NCBI RefSeq assembly: GCF_013385145.1
Contig: NZ_JABZEC010000001.1
Coordinates: forward strand, 186,001-250,000
Length of the DNA stretch: 64,000 nt
Direction of reading: 5' to 3'
From: Bombilactobacillus apium
GTDB lineage: Bacteria > Bacillota > Bacilli > Lactobacillales > Lactobacillaceae
The notes below the pieces were generated by a model. It did not search any database and had not been told where the DNA came from. It saw nothing but the letters and a program-made list of their open reading frames with translations. The translations under genes were made by a program, and so were the position numbers. This document shows positions 20,341-30,420 of this stretch, in pieces (within the stretch, counting starts at the first letter, position 1; every line of letters starts with the position of its first letter).

Positions 20341-22783
20341 ATCACGGGTTAAAGAACTAACCCTCGAAGCCATCATGGGCGATCGCTTTGGACGCTATTC
20401 CAAATATATTATTCAAGAAAGAGCCTTACCAGATGTCCGGGATGGCTTAAAGCCTGTTCAACGCCGAATTTTGTACGCAATGTATTTAGACCACAATACC
20501 CATGATAAGGCCTTCAAAAAGTCGGCAAAATCGGTTGGAAATGTGATGGGTAATTTTCATCCACACGGTGATAGTTCGATTTACGAAGCTTTGGTTCGTC
20601 TAAGTCAAGATTGGAAGGTTCGGGCACCGTTAATTGAAATGCACGGGAATAACGGGTCGATGGATGGAGATCCACCTGCTGCAATGCGGTATACGGAAGC
20701 TCGGTTGAGCTCGATTTCGCAAACCCTATTACAAGATATCGACAAAGATACGGTCCCCATGGTTCTCAACTTTGACGATACTAAGGAAGAACCAACCGTT
20801 TTACCCGCCCGCTTTCCTAATTTATTAGTTAATGGGGCGACGGGGATTTCGGCTGGTTATGCAACTTCGATTCCTCCGCACAATCTTGGTGAAGTGATTG
20901 CGGCCACAATTGCTTTAATTGACAATCCAGATCTAACTTTGGATCAGGCTCTAGAATATATCAAGGGCCCTGATTTCCCGACAGGAGGGATTCTCCAAGG
21001 GCAAGTCGGCTTGAAAAAGGCTTACACAACTGGTCGGGGGAAGGTCGTTTTACGTTCCAAGACTAAGATTGAGACCTTGAGGGGGCATCGGCAACAAATT
21101 GTAGTGACCGAAATTCCCTACGAAGTCAATAAAGCCCAATTGGTAAAAAAGATTGATGAATTGCGGGTTTTGAAGAAGGTTGACGGTTTAGCTGAAGTTC
21201 GAGATGAATCTGATCGTCACGGTCTGTCGATCGTTATCGAATTGAAGCGGGATGTTGATGCTACTGGGATTTTGAATTATTTGTTTAAAAATACCGATTT
21301 GCAGGTCACTTATAACTTTAATATGGTGGCGATTGCCCAAATGAGACCGCAGCAACTAGGACTCTTGCCGATGCTGCAAGCTTATTTGAAACATCAACAA
21401 GAAGTTGTTTTGCGCCGAACGCAATTTAATTTAGATAAAGCTCAGAAGAGATTGCATATTGTCGCTGGTTTAATGAAGGCTCTTTCAATTTTAGACCAAG
21501 TAATTCAAACCATTCGCGCTAGTCATAATAAAGCTAACGCCAAGGAGAATTTGGTCCAACAATATGATTTTTCACCTGAACAAGCCGAAGCCATCGTGTC
21601 CTTGCAGCTATATCGCTTGACCAATACTGATATTCAACAATTACAGGCTGAAAAAGCCGAATTAGAAGCAAAAATTGCCGGTTATCAAGCAATCATCGAT
21701 GATCCGCAGACTTTAATGCAGGTTATCAAGGATGAATTGCAGGCGATTCGGGACCAATTTCAATCACCTCGCCGGACCCGGATTGAAGCCCAGGTTCAGG
21801 AATTAAAAGTTGATCGCCGAGTCTTAGTAACTGAGGAAAAAGTACATTTATTAGTCAGTCATGAAGGTTACTTAAAACGGAGTAGTCTTCGTTCCTATCA
21901 AGCTTCGACCGCTGGTGCTAATGGTTTGCGCGATCAGGATTGGCCGGTCTTGGATCTGGAAGCAACAACCTTAGAACATTTGTATATTTTTACTAATCGG
22001 GGAAATTTGATTTACCGTTCCGTTCACGAACTCGATGATGCCCGTTGGAAGGATAAAGGGCAACATTTATCCCAGTTAATTGACTTTGCGACCGATGAAC
22101 AAGTGGTGGCCGCTTTTGTCTTTCCCGATCTAAAAGAAAAAGGGAGTTTTGTTTTAGCTAGCAATGATGGTTATATTAAACAAGTTGCCTTTTCCAATCT
22201 CTTGCCAGGACGGACTTACCGCTCCCATGCCCTAAAAGCGATGAAATTGCATCAAGCTGACAGTCAAGTGCTCCATGTTTGGTATCGAGAAGCTCAGGCT
22301 CCTGTTCATGAAATCTTTGGCTGTACTCAAAATGGTTATGCCTTACGTTTTGATCTCGATCAAGTTCCCCTAGTGGGGGCTAAGGCGGCTGGAGTTCGCT
22401 TTATGACTCTAAAAGCTGGCGAAGAAATAGCTGATTATGCTTTGCTCCAAGATTCCCGGCCACTCTATTTGGGCTTAATTACCCAGCGGGGAGCCTTCAA
22501 GAAGATGAAATTAGCAGAATTGCCACTCGGCAGTCGAGCCCGGCGAGGACTGCTAGTCTTAAGAGAGCTGAAAACAAAGCCGCATCGCATAAAATTCATT
22601 CACTTATTGGCTAAAGATGATATATTAAAGGTTACAACGAAACAAAATAAACTAGTTTCCATTGTGACGGTAGATTTTGCCCCGGTTGATCGTTATTCGA
22701 ATGGTTCCTTTGTGGTAGATGTCAACCAGGATGGTCCGATCGAACGTCTTTTTCCCGTTGAGCCGACTCAAGTAGAGGACTAA
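20330..22783 (+). CDS. parC: DNA topoisomerase IV subunit A
   Basis: DNA-cleaving subunit of topoisomerase IV. The active-site tyrosine lies in AAMRYTEARLS (about residue 120), and the winged-helix region carries HPHGDSSIYEALVRLSQDW, the quinolone-resistance region. The C-terminal beta-pinwheel occupies roughly residues 490-800. ATG 20330 overlaps the end of parE; an in-frame GTG at 20318 would add four residues. Normal length for ParC (about 817 residues). Confidence 0.95.
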   Translation: MVDKSRVKELTLEAIMGDRFGRYSKYIIQERALPDVRDGLKPVQRRILYAMYLDHNTHDKAFKKSAKSVGNVMGNFHPHGDSSIYEALVRLSQDWKVRAPLIEMHGNNGSMDGDPPAAMRYTEARLSSISQTLLQDIDKDTVPMVLNFDDTKEEPTVLPARFPNLLVNGATGISAGYATSIPPHNLGEVIAATIALIDNPDLTLDQALEYIKGPDFPTGGILQGQVGLKKAYTTGRGKVVLRSKTKIETLRGHRQQIVVTEIPYEVNKAQLVKKIDELRVLKKVDGLAEVRDESDRHGLSIVIELKRDVDATGILNYLFKNTDLQVTYNFNMVAIAQMRPQQLGLLPMLQAYLKHQQEVVLRRTQFNLDKAQKRLHIVAGLMKALSILDQVIQTIRASHNKANAKENLVQQYDFSPEQAEAIVSLQLYRLTNTDIQQLQAEKAELEAKIAGYQAIIDDPQTLMQVIKDELQAIRDQFQSPRRTRIEAQVQELKVDRRVLVTEEKVHLLVSHEGYLKRSSLRSYQASTAGANGLRDQDWPVLDLEATTLEHLYIFTNRGNLIYRSVHELDDARWKDKGQHLSQLIDFATDEQVVAAFVFPDLKEKGSFVLASNDGYIKQVAFSNLLPGRTYRSHALKAMKLHQADSQVLHVWYREAQAPVHEIFGCTQNGYALRFDLDQVPLVGAKAAGVRFMTLKAGEEIADYALLQDSRPLYLGLITQRGAFKKMKLAELPLGSRARRGLLVLRELKTKPHRIKFIHLLAKDDILKVTTKQNKLVSIVTVDFAPVDRYSNGSFVVDVNQDGPIERLFPVEPTQVED

Positions 22784-22800
22784 GTGAGGGGGATTTTCTA

Positions 22801-23769
22801 ATGCAACAAAGCAAAATAAGTTTTACACAAGCCATTACTTCTAAATCTTTGAGTTATTTTTCTAAACTCGCGGCCAATTTGAGTTATACCAAAACAGCTC
22901 GAGCTTTAGGGATTACTCAGCCGGCACTGACCCAACAAATCAAAAAAATCGAACATAGTATTGGGACGCCGCTCTTTTACTCGGTAGGCAAACAAATTCA
23001 CTTAACAGATGCTGGGCAAATTTTGTTGTTGGCGGTCGAAGAAGTCCAAACGACGATTATCAACGCCGTAGATCAGATTCAACAATCGACCCTCTCGTCT
23101 ACTGGAACCATTAAATTAGGGGTCTTGGCTTCGATGGAAACTTGTGTTTTGGAAGCATTTGCGATTAGTTATCATCAAATCCAGCCAGAAGTGACTTTGG
23201 AGATTTCTCTGTTGACTCGGCGGCAGTTGTGGGATGATCTGGAGAATAATAACATTGACTTAGCTATCATGTATTTACCAGATGTGGCGATTCGTAATTG
23301 GCGCCCCTACAAAACTAAAAAAATTATTGATGAAAAATTGTTGCTCTTACATGATAATCCCCAATGGTTAGGTCAAAGTAAAGTTAGCCTAAAAAAAGCG
23401 GCTCAAGAAGAGCGAGCCTGGGTCATGTATCCGCGAGGTTACTATGTGACCGAGTTACTGTGTGAGAAGTTTAAAAATTTGTTAGTTGATGTTCCTCCTT
23501 GCGCTGGACGCTTTGCCGCTCCCCAACAGATTCTTCATTTTGCCCAAACAGAAGAACTTTATACGGCTTTTCCCGAAAGTTTTGTTTTAGCCCATCAGGA
23601 GGAAATTCAGTTCCAGACTGCTGTGCTCGAACCAGAAATTAATTTTGAGTTAAATTTTGTTTACCGAAAAGAAAAAATTAATATTCCGCGAATTGCAACC
23701 TTTATTCAGAATTGGGATCGGTTTTTACAGGAAGAAAATTATCAAAAACGACTGAAATCTCTTTCCTAA
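22801..23769 (+). CDS. LysR-family transcriptional regulator
   Basis: DNA-binding regulator. The N-terminal winged helix-turn-helix is clear (LSYTKTARALGITQPALTQQ, about residues 28-47), followed by IKKIEHSIGTPLFY. A periplasmic-binding-like effector domain begins around residue 95. It follows parC by 17 bases on the same strand; no obvious target operon lies next to it. The effector and targets are unknown. Confidence 0.85.
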   Translation: MQQSKISFTQAITSKSLSYFSKLAANLSYTKTARALGITQPALTQQIKKIEHSIGTPLFYSVGKQIHLTDAGQILLLAVEEVQTTIINAVDQIQQSTLSSTGTIKLGVLASMETCVLEAFAISYHQIQPEVTLEISLLTRRQLWDDLENNNIDLAIMYLPDVAIRNWRPYKTKKIIDEKLLLLHDNPQWLGQSKVSLKKAAQEERAWVMYPRGYYVTELLCEKFKNLLVDVPPCAGRFAAPQQILHFAQTEELYTAFPESFVLAHQEEIQFQTAVLEPEINFELNFVYRKEKINIPRIATFIQNWDRFLQEENYQKRLKSLS

Positions 23770-23785
23770 TTGAATTTGAGTGTAC

Positions 23786-23791
23786 TATAAT
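23786..23791 (+). promoter_or_regulatory. Likely -10 box upstream of ppaC
   Basis: A perfect TATAAT lies 36 bases before the ppaC start codon, but no good -35 box is seen at the right distance. Confidence 0.35.
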
Positions 23792-23826
23792 TAAAGTGGT
23801 TTAATTAAAAGTATGGAGGTAGAAAC

Positions 23827-24756
23827 TTGGCAAAAGAATTAGTTTTCGGGCATCAAAATCCCGACACCGATGCCATTTCAGCAGCAATTGAATATTCTTA
23901 CTTACAAAATCAACTAGGATATGATACTGAAGCTGTGGCTCTAGGTGAACCCAATAAAGAAACTGAATTTGTTTTAAATTATTTTCACCAAGAAATGCCG
24001 CGTGTTGTCCACAACGTTCATGATGAAGTTGATGCGGTGATGTTAGTAGATCACAATGAAAAACAACAAAGTGCCCCAGATATCGATCAGGTAACGGTGA
24101 CTCACGTAGTGGACCACCACCGGATTGCCAACTTTCAAACTAGTGCTCCCTTATATTATCGGGCAGAACCAGTTGGTTGTGTCAGCACAGTTGTTTGGAA
24201 GTTATATCACGAGCATCAGATTGAAATCCCTAAAAAAATCGCCGGTTTGATGGTTTCAGCAATTATTTCTGATACTTTATTGTTGAAGTCCCCAACGACC
24301 ACGGATACTGATCGCCAAGCAGTTGTTGAAGCAGCCCAGATTGCTGGAATTGATTACGAGGCTTATGGCCTAGAGATGTTGAAGGCTGGTGCCGATATTT
24401 CTGACCAAACTGCAGCTGAGTTGATTGATGCCGATGCAAAAAGTTTTGAAATGGGTGGTAATCAATTTCGGATTGCGCAAATTAACGTCGTTGATTTGTC
24501 AGCAGCCTTAAAACGTCAGGCTGAATTTGAAACAGCAATGGCTCAAAGCTGCCAAGCTAATAGTTATAACCTTTTCTTGTTGGCAATTACCAACGTCTTG
24601 GACAGCGACACAACCGTCTTGGTTAGCGGACCAGAGGCTTTGACTGCTAAAGTTGAAGTAGCTTTTGGGAAGAAATTAGATCAAGGTCAATTGTCTCTTC
24701 CTGGAGTAGTTTCGCGGAAAAAACAAATCGTTCCACCTTTACAAGCGCAATTTTAG
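23827..24756 (+). CDS. ppaC: Manganese-dependent inorganic pyrophosphatase
   Basis: DHH-family (family II) pyrophosphatase hydrolysing PPi to phosphate with a Mn2+ cofactor. Motifs: [13 protein letters not shown] (His, Asp, Asp metal ligands, about residues 8-20), [17 protein letters not shown], and the C-terminal SRKKQIVPP substrate motif. The 309-residue length is standard. The start is TTG behind GGAGG. It fits the manganese-centred metabolism of lactobacilli. Confidence 0.96.
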   Translation: MAKELVFGHQNPDTDAISAAIEYSYLQNQLGYDTEAVALGEPNKETEFVLNYFHQEMPRVVHNVHDEVDAVMLVDHNEKQQSAPDIDQVTVTHVVDHHRIANFQTSAPLYYRAEPVGCVSTVVWKLYHEHQIEIPKKIAGLMVSAIISDTLLLKSPTTTDTDRQAVVEAAQIAGIDYEAYGLEMLKAGADISDQTAAELIDADAKSFEMGGNQFRIAQINVVDLSAALKRQAEFETAMAQSCQANSYNLFLLAITNVLDSDTTVLVSGPEALTAKVEVAFGKKLDQGQLSLPGVVSRKKQIVPPLQAQF

Positions 24757-24769
24757 ATTATTAATAAAG

Positions 24770-24837
24770 AAAGTCCGATTGTTTTACAGTCCTTAGTTCG
24801 CTTCAAAGTGTTAGGATTGTGGAAGAGTTGGGCCTTT
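24770..24837 (+). terminator. Terminator-like hairpin after ppaC
   Basis: Nested pairing of ACAGTCCTTAG with GTTAGGATTGT inside AAGTCC/GGGCCTT is followed by TTTTT. Confidence 0.6.
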
Positions 24838-24866
24838 TTCATTAGTTAAGAAATGGAGGATTAGAG

Positions 24867-26087
24867 ATGCAAGAAGCTGAAAAATTAGCGATTTTAGAAC
24901 AATTAGTGAGTTTTCCCTCGGTCAATGATCATGAACTTCCGGTAGCTCAGTATCTCCATGATTTATTAGCGCAACATGGAATCGATAGCCAAGTGTTATC
25001 CTTAGGCGGTGACCGGGCTAATCTAGTCGCGGAAATCGGTAGTGGCCAGCCAGTTCTAGCACTTTCGGGACATCTGGATGTTGTTGAAGTTAACCGAGAT
25101 AATTGGCAAACGGATCCTTTTCAATTAACTAGTCAAGGAGATCGTCTTTATGGTCGGGGAACGACGGACATGAAGGCGGGACTAGCTGCTTTAGTTATCG
25201 CGATGATTGAATTAAAAGAACAAAACATCTCAATTTCTGGGACAGTTCGTCTCTTAGCGACAGCTGGGGAAGAAGTAGGACAAAAAGGCGCTCAAGCTCT
25301 CTATGAGGCTGGTTATATGCAAGATGTAGAGACGCTTTTAATTGGAGAGCCAAGTGGTTATCGGGCTGTTTATGCTAATAAAGGTGAATTGAATTTAACT
25401 TTAACAGCGCAAGGACGAGCCGCACACAGTTCAATGCCGAACCTCGGAATTAATGCTGTGGAACACCTTCTTGAATTTTTGCAACAGTTAACAGTGCAAA
25501 TTAAGCCCTTGATTGCTGCTCATCCTAACGCAACTTTAGGACAGACGGTTTTTAACATTGACCAAATTCAAGGCGGCAGTCAACCCAATGCTATTCCAGG
25601 CAAGGCCCAAGCCGTCTTAAATATTCGAACGGTGCCAGAATTAGCGAATGGGACGCTTGTTAATTTGGTGGAAGAAACTTTAGCGAGCTATAATCAAGGA
25701 CATGCTGGAACGATTAAGCAAACTGTCGGGATGGATATTATGCCGATTGTCGGTCAGCGCGAAGCAAAAATTATTCAACTAATTCAAAAGATTGCCCAAC
25801 CGTATTTACAAAATTATTCTTTTGATCCTGCCCAGTTAAAGAAATTAGAGGCGGTGGCGCAAGCTCAAGGTGGAGATTATTCTTTAACTGAAGTTGTCCC
25901 CATTGCGGTTTCGGGAGGAACGGATGCTTCGCAGTTGTTGATTGATCAGCCCCAAGGAGCCAACTATGTAGCTTTTGGTCCTAGTAGCGATAATCCGCAT
26001 GAAGATAACGAATATATTTCACGCCAAATGTACTTGGACTTTATTCAAATTTATCAGGAATTAATAACTGCTTACTTTAATCAATAA
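24867..26087 (+). CDS. M20-family metallohydrolase, ArgE/DapE type
   Basis: Amidohydrolase of the ArgE/DapE/acetylornithine deacetylase group. Metal-site motifs: LSGHLDVVEV (His), GRGTTDMKAGLA (Asp), TAGEEVGQKGA (Glu-Glu), LIGEPSG (Glu) and the final His in DNPHEDNEYIS. Length and domain order match DapE-like desuccinylases, but no lysine or arginine biosynthesis genes are nearby to settle the substrate. It stands alone between two terminator-bounded units. Confidence 0.85.
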   Translation: MQEAEKLAILEQLVSFPSVNDHELPVAQYLHDLLAQHGIDSQVLSLGGDRANLVAEIGSGQPVLALSGHLDVVEVNRDNWQTDPFQLTSQGDRLYGRGTTDMKAGLAALVIAMIELKEQNISISGTVRLLATAGEEVGQKGAQALYEAGYMQDVETLLIGEPSGYRAVYANKGELNLTLTAQGRAAHSSMPNLGINAVEHLLEFLQQLTVQIKPLIAAHPNATLGQTVFNIDQIQGGSQPNAIPGKAQAVLNIRTVPELANGTLVNLVEETLASYNQGHAGTIKQTVGMDIMPIVGQREAKIIQLIQKIAQPYLQNYSFDPAQLKKLEAVAQAQGGDYSLTEVVPIAVSGGTDASQLLIDQPQGANYVAFGPSSDNPHEDNEYISRQMYLDFIQIYQELITAYFNQ

Positions 26088-26154
26088 TTGAAGTAAACAA
26101 ATTAGTTGTTCTAGAAACAATGACCTTTAAAATAAAAATTGAAAGGGTGATTAG

Positions 26155-26814
26155 ATGAAAATTATGGTGATTGGAGCAACGGGAATGGCTGGTTCGGCTA
26201 TTGTTCAGTTGGCTCTGCAACAGCAGCATCAGGTCATCGCCGTTGGTCGGAATCAAGATAAATTAGAAAATTTGCGCAAAGAGCAGGCGACTGCTGCACA
26301 ATTAACTTTACAAGCGCAAAATGCTTTCACACTTACTAAAGCGGACTTACAACAAGTCGATGTAGTGGTTGATTGTTTTGCGACTGCTCCAGAACAGGCC
26401 TACTTACACGTTGATTTAGCCACCCACCTAGTCGCGGAATTACGTGAATGTACGCAGCCCCGTTTAGTCTTTATTTTGGGAGCGGGAAGTTTGCTGGCTG
26501 GAAGCGATCAGCATCTCCATGTTCATGACTTGGAAAAATTACCGGGAGCAGCTAATTTTATTGCTGTCCCACAAAATCAGTTAGCAGAATTGCAATTTCT
26601 GCAAACCGTAAAAAATGTTAACTGGGTAGGTATTTCTCCTTCAGATAGTTTTGAAAAAGGGCCCACAAGAGCTTATCAATTAGGACAAGATCAACTTTTG
26701 GTCAATGCTGCGGGAGAATCAGTAACTACTTCGGGCACGATGGCTGAAGTAGTCATGCAAGAAATCAGCAATCCCCAGCATCATCAGGAGCGTTTTACGG
26801 TCGTGAATCAGTAA
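26155..26814 (+). CDS. NAD(P)-binding Rossmann-fold (NmrA/SDR-like) protein
   Basis: Atypical short-chain dehydrogenase-like protein. The N-terminal dinucleotide-binding motif is VIGATGMAGSAIVQLALQ, followed by VGRNQDKL. It lacks an obvious Tyr-x-x-x-Lys catalytic pair, as in NmrA-like regulators and YwnB-type proteins. It may act as a redox-sensing reductase; the substrate is unknown. Confidence 0.75.
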   Translation: MKIMVIGATGMAGSAIVQLALQQQHQVIAVGRNQDKLENLRKEQATAAQLTLQAQNAFTLTKADLQQVDVVVDCFATAPEQAYLHVDLATHLVAELRECTQPRLVFILGAGSLLAGSDQHLHVHDLEKLPGAANFIAVPQNQLAELQFLQTVKNVNWVGISPSDSFEKGPTRAYQLGQDQLLVNAAGESVTTSGTMAEVVMQEISNPQHHQERFTVVNQ

Positions 26815-26829
26815 TTAACTAGAAAAGTG

Positions 26830-26869
26830 AATCCGGAATTTCTCGGTAAACGGGATCTTCCGGATTTTT
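26830..26869 (+). terminator. Rho-independent terminator
   Basis: AATCCGGAA and TTCCGGATT form a stem followed by TTT. It ends the Rossmann-protein transcript. Confidence 0.75.
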
Positions 26870-26880
26870 ATTTTGAAATA

Positions 26881-26930
26881 TAGTGGACAAAAGCCACTAA
26901 ATAATTTATACTGACCCTAATAAAGGTCAG
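26881..26930 (+). promoter_or_regulatory. marR-type promoter with two flanking inverted repeats
   Basis: TGGACA (26884-26889) and TATACT (26907-26912) are spaced exactly 17 bases apart. TAGTGG/CCACTA (26881-26899) overlaps the -35 box, and TGACC/GGTCA (26912-26929) lies just after the -10 box. The position suggests operators for the MarR-type regulator encoded next, i.e. autoregulation (inference). Confidence 0.65.
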
Positions 26931-26941
26931 GAGAGGTTTAG

Positions 26942-27382
26942 ATGGTTCTGCCCAAAAAGCAAATTAATCAAATTCGGGACTTTAATCGGCAATATACACA
27001 AGCCTTGGGAGTTTTGGACAAACGACTTTTGGGGCCAACTTTAAATTGGACTGAAGCGCGAGTCTTGTTGGAAATCAAGCTTAATCATTGTCCGACACCA
27101 CTTGCTTTGGCTCGTTTGTTGGATTTAGACAAAAGCTATACCAGTCGGATCATTAAGAAGTTAGTCCAGAAGCAATTGGTAAGCAAAACGGCTTCCACCC
27201 AAGACTTGCGCTCGGTAACTTTGACGTTAACCGCGAAGGGAGACGAAGTGGCGCGAGATTTGGATCAAAAATCGCAGGAACAAATCCGCTGGTTATTACG
27301 GAATTTAAATGCTGCAGAACAAGAGGAATTTTACACAGGGATTAGGAAATTAGCTCAGCTTTTAACAAAGGGGAAATCATAA
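26942..27382 (+). CDS. MarR-family transcriptional regulator
   Basis: Small winged-helix regulator of 146 residues. The recognition region reads LARLLDLDKSYTSRIIKKLV (about residues 58-77), followed by the wing TASTQDLRSVTLTLTAKG. It is transcribed from a promoter with two inverted repeats and directly abuts the acetyltransferase gene, so both are likely controlled together. The ligand is unknown. Confidence 0.85.
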   Translation: MVLPKKQINQIRDFNRQYTQALGVLDKRLLGPTLNWTEARVLLEIKLNHCPTPLALARLLDLDKSYTSRIIKKLVQKQLVSKTASTQDLRSVTLTLTAKGDEVARDLDQKSQEQIRWLLRNLNAAEQEEFYTGIRKLAQLLTKGKS

Positions 27383-27826
27383 ATGTGGCAGATTCAAACT
27401 TTTTCCGAATTAGATCAGATTGATTTATATCAAATTTTAGCTCTCCGAACAGCAACTTTCGTCGTTGATCAAAAACGAATCTACCAAGAAGTTGATGGAC
27501 AAGATCTCAAGGCAATTCATGTTTTTAACCGTTCTCCTGCTCGTCAAATCGCTGCTTATGCGCGGGTCTTTTTAAGTGATCAGGGAACTAAAGTAACCTT
27601 TGGGCGAGTTGTGACTGCGCCTGAATTTCGCGGTCAGGGTTTAGGAGCTAAATTAATGGAGCTTGTTTTGACAACGATTGCTCAACGTTTTCCCGGGATT
27701 CCGATCGAGATTGAGGCTCAAATTCAAGTGGTTCCTTTCTATGAAAAATATAATTTCACCAAGATTGGAGAGCCCTTTATCTTTCAACAGACACCCCATG
27801 TGCGGATGGGGCATCTTGCACTTTAG
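27383..27826 (+). CDS. ElaA-type GNAT acetyltransferase
   Basis: GCN5-related N-acetyltransferase. The start region LYQILALRTATFVVDQ and YQEVDGQDLKAIHVF is characteristic of the ElaA subgroup, and the acetyl-CoA loop is VTAPEFRGQGLGAKLM (about residues 77-92). It begins on the base after the MarR gene stop. The acceptor is unknown. Confidence 0.82.
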   Translation: MWQIQTFSELDQIDLYQILALRTATFVVDQKRIYQEVDGQDLKAIHVFNRSPARQIAAYARVFLSDQGTKVTFGRVVTAPEFRGQGLGAKLMELVLTTIAQRFPGIPIEIEAQIQVVPFYEKYNFTKIGEPFIFQQTPHVRMGHLAL

Positions 27827-27860
27827 GGAAAAAGTTCCGGAAATTTAAAATGAAAAACTC

Positions 27861-27899
27861 AAACCAGTCGATTTCAAAAATGAGATAAACTGGTTTTTT
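27861..27899 (+). terminator. Rho-independent terminator
   Basis: AAACCAGT and ACTGGTTT flank a loop and are followed by a T run. It ends the MarR-GNAT unit. Confidence 0.75.
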
Positions 27900-28002
27900 A
27901 ATTGCCGCTATTGATAGTGCAAAATTGAATTTTAACTAGCTCTAGGGAGTACTTGTAATGAATTTGTAAAGCAAGAGAAGATTCTTTGGAAGGAGAAAAG
28001 CG

Positions 28003-28580
<578 letters not shown>

Positions 28581-28740
28581 GATGTTTTCAACAATTGGTT
28601 TTTTAATGTTGGTTTTAGATCCCCAAAAACTGGGTTATACCGGTAATTTAGTGGTTGGGATGGTCGGGGAATTATTATTGCCCTAGGGGTAGCTATTTTG
28701 ACGACTGAAGTTAACTTTGAAAAATAGATCTTATGATTTT
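28581..28740 (+). pseudogene. Possible PTS EIIC fragment
   Basis: A short hydrophobic stretch readable only with shifts and stops (LDPQKLGYTGN and IIIALGVAILTTEV). It is loosely like a cellobiose-type EIIC membrane segment and follows the IIA/GH1 relic. The identification is weak. Confidence 0.25.
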
Positions 28741-28838
28741 GTTTTTGAAATTTTACTGGCAGCTCAAAATAAGCAATCAAAAAAGACAATTACCGCTCGT
28801 TTTCTTATTCATATTAGTTGCCTTTTCTTGTATAACTT

Positions 28839-30236
28839 TTATTTTGCTTTTTGAACTTTGAAAGAAAGCAGAAAAGCCCCTAGAGTTAAAATTAAGACGA
28901 AGATTAAGCCCCGTTGCGTACCAAGCTGCAAACCAGCTTGACCCAGTTGCTGGAGACTGCCCGAGGCCATTAGAGAAGTTATGATGGCAGTTGCTAGAGC
29001 ACCCACAATTTGTTGAAGAGTATTTAAAATGGCGCTTCCATCAGCACTTTGGGGGCCACTTAAGCTATTGAGACTATAAGTTTGTACCGGAGACATAGCT
29101 AAGGGAGTACCAACTATTAAGACAATATGTCCGATAATCGCTAAGGTAAGTGATTTTTGAAAGCTGGTCAAAAGAAGAATTAAAGCTCCGATGATTGCAA
29201 TTCTTGATCCTAGTCGGGTGAGACCTTGAGCCCCAAAACGGTCGTATAGGCGTCCGGATACGGCAGAAACAAGAGCGTTGACAATTCCTCCAGGAAACAT
29301 CACTAAGCCACAAAGGGCTACCGGTAAGGCTAAAACTTGTTGTAAAAATAGAGGTAGTAGGTACACATAGACCCCAAAATGATGCCAAAGTTGAACATTA
29401 CCAGAATTGTTCCTACTGTAAAATGCGATTGCTGAAAAACCCGGAGATTGAGAATTGGTTGGTCAAGCTGGGGTTGCCGCCGGGTATAAAAGGCTAATGA
29501 AACGAGGCCGATAGTTAGAGAAACGAGCACTAATGGTGCCAGCCAACCTTTTTCTGCTGCTAGAGAAGCTCCGATAACAATTCCAGCAAAGCCAAGAGTT
29601 GAAAGAATAATTGAAGGTCAATCAATTGGAGCTTTAGTTTGCGGATAAATATTTTCTAAATTATAAGCCGTGAGGATTAGGGCCAAAATTAGGAAAAATT
29701 AGGAAAGGAATAAAGAGCCAGAAAATATAGGGCCAAGATAATTTAGCTAAAAGCAGATCCGTAATCGTCGGACCAACGGCTGGGGAAAACATGATGACTA
29801 AAGCAGCACGTCCCATGGCAGTTCCAATTTTGTAAGGAGGAAAGATCTGTAGTGCTACGGAAAAAAGCAATGGGAAAATCAGCCCAGTACTTAAACCTTG
29901 GATCATCCGCCCGATTAGAACCATGGGAAAGTTAATCCTCAAAGCGGAAATACAAGCCCCTAGGATAAAGGCACTTAAAGCAAATAAAACAATTTTTTGG
30001 TGGCAAACCACTTACTCAGTAAGCTGGAAAGAGGCATACAAATTCCAATAATTAACATATAACCTGTGATTAGCCACTGAATCGTTCCCTGATTGACTTT
30101 GAGGGCCGTCATTAGAGAAGGGGAGTGCAATGTTTAAAGAAGTTTCTGAGAACATTCCCACAAAGGCGCCAATCATCAGTCCGAGTATGGCTCCAGTGGG
30201 GTGGGCGACTTGGGGCTTAGTTTGTGCAATTTCCAT
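28839..30236 (-). pseudogene. Drug-export MFS transporter (EmrB/QacA, DHA2 type), frameshifted
   Basis: A 14-TM-type exporter gene broken into at least four pieces. The N-terminus (MEIAQTKPQVAHPTGAILG, start 30236) and first helices are followed by a shift near 30110-30010. The piece IGRMIQGLSTGLIFPLLFSV is followed by AVGPTI, the family's motif C region. There is another shift near 29690, an in-frame stop (APID-stop) near 29620, and another shift near 29360. The last piece (29366-28839) ends in QKAK. Several lesions make it a clear pseudogene. Confidence 0.85.
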
Positions 30237-30420
30237 AAATTACTCCATTTCTGTACTCCCTAAAAGGAGCCCTAATTTAGAACATTTTTAGGCGACTTGA
30301 TTGTGCTAGCAGAAATTGGAGCGCCACGTAAGTAAAAATTACAACTAATTTTTCCGGAAATTTTCCTTAGGGTTTCATGATTTATAAAACTTCGTTTCAA
30401 AGTTAAAAAATTGAACGACT

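Noticed and set aside
28839-30236. Several separate small membrane-protein genes
   Set aside because: All pieces line up as one DHA2-type exporter when frames are joined, so they are fragments of one pseudogene.
30345-30402. difSL-like sequence downstream of xerS (TTTTCCGGAAA with TTTCATGA; also the reverse strand around 30373-30402)
   Set aside because: The arms resemble what I remember of streptococcal/lactococcal difSL, but the spacing is wrong by several bases and my memory of the consensus is approximate. Not called as a site.
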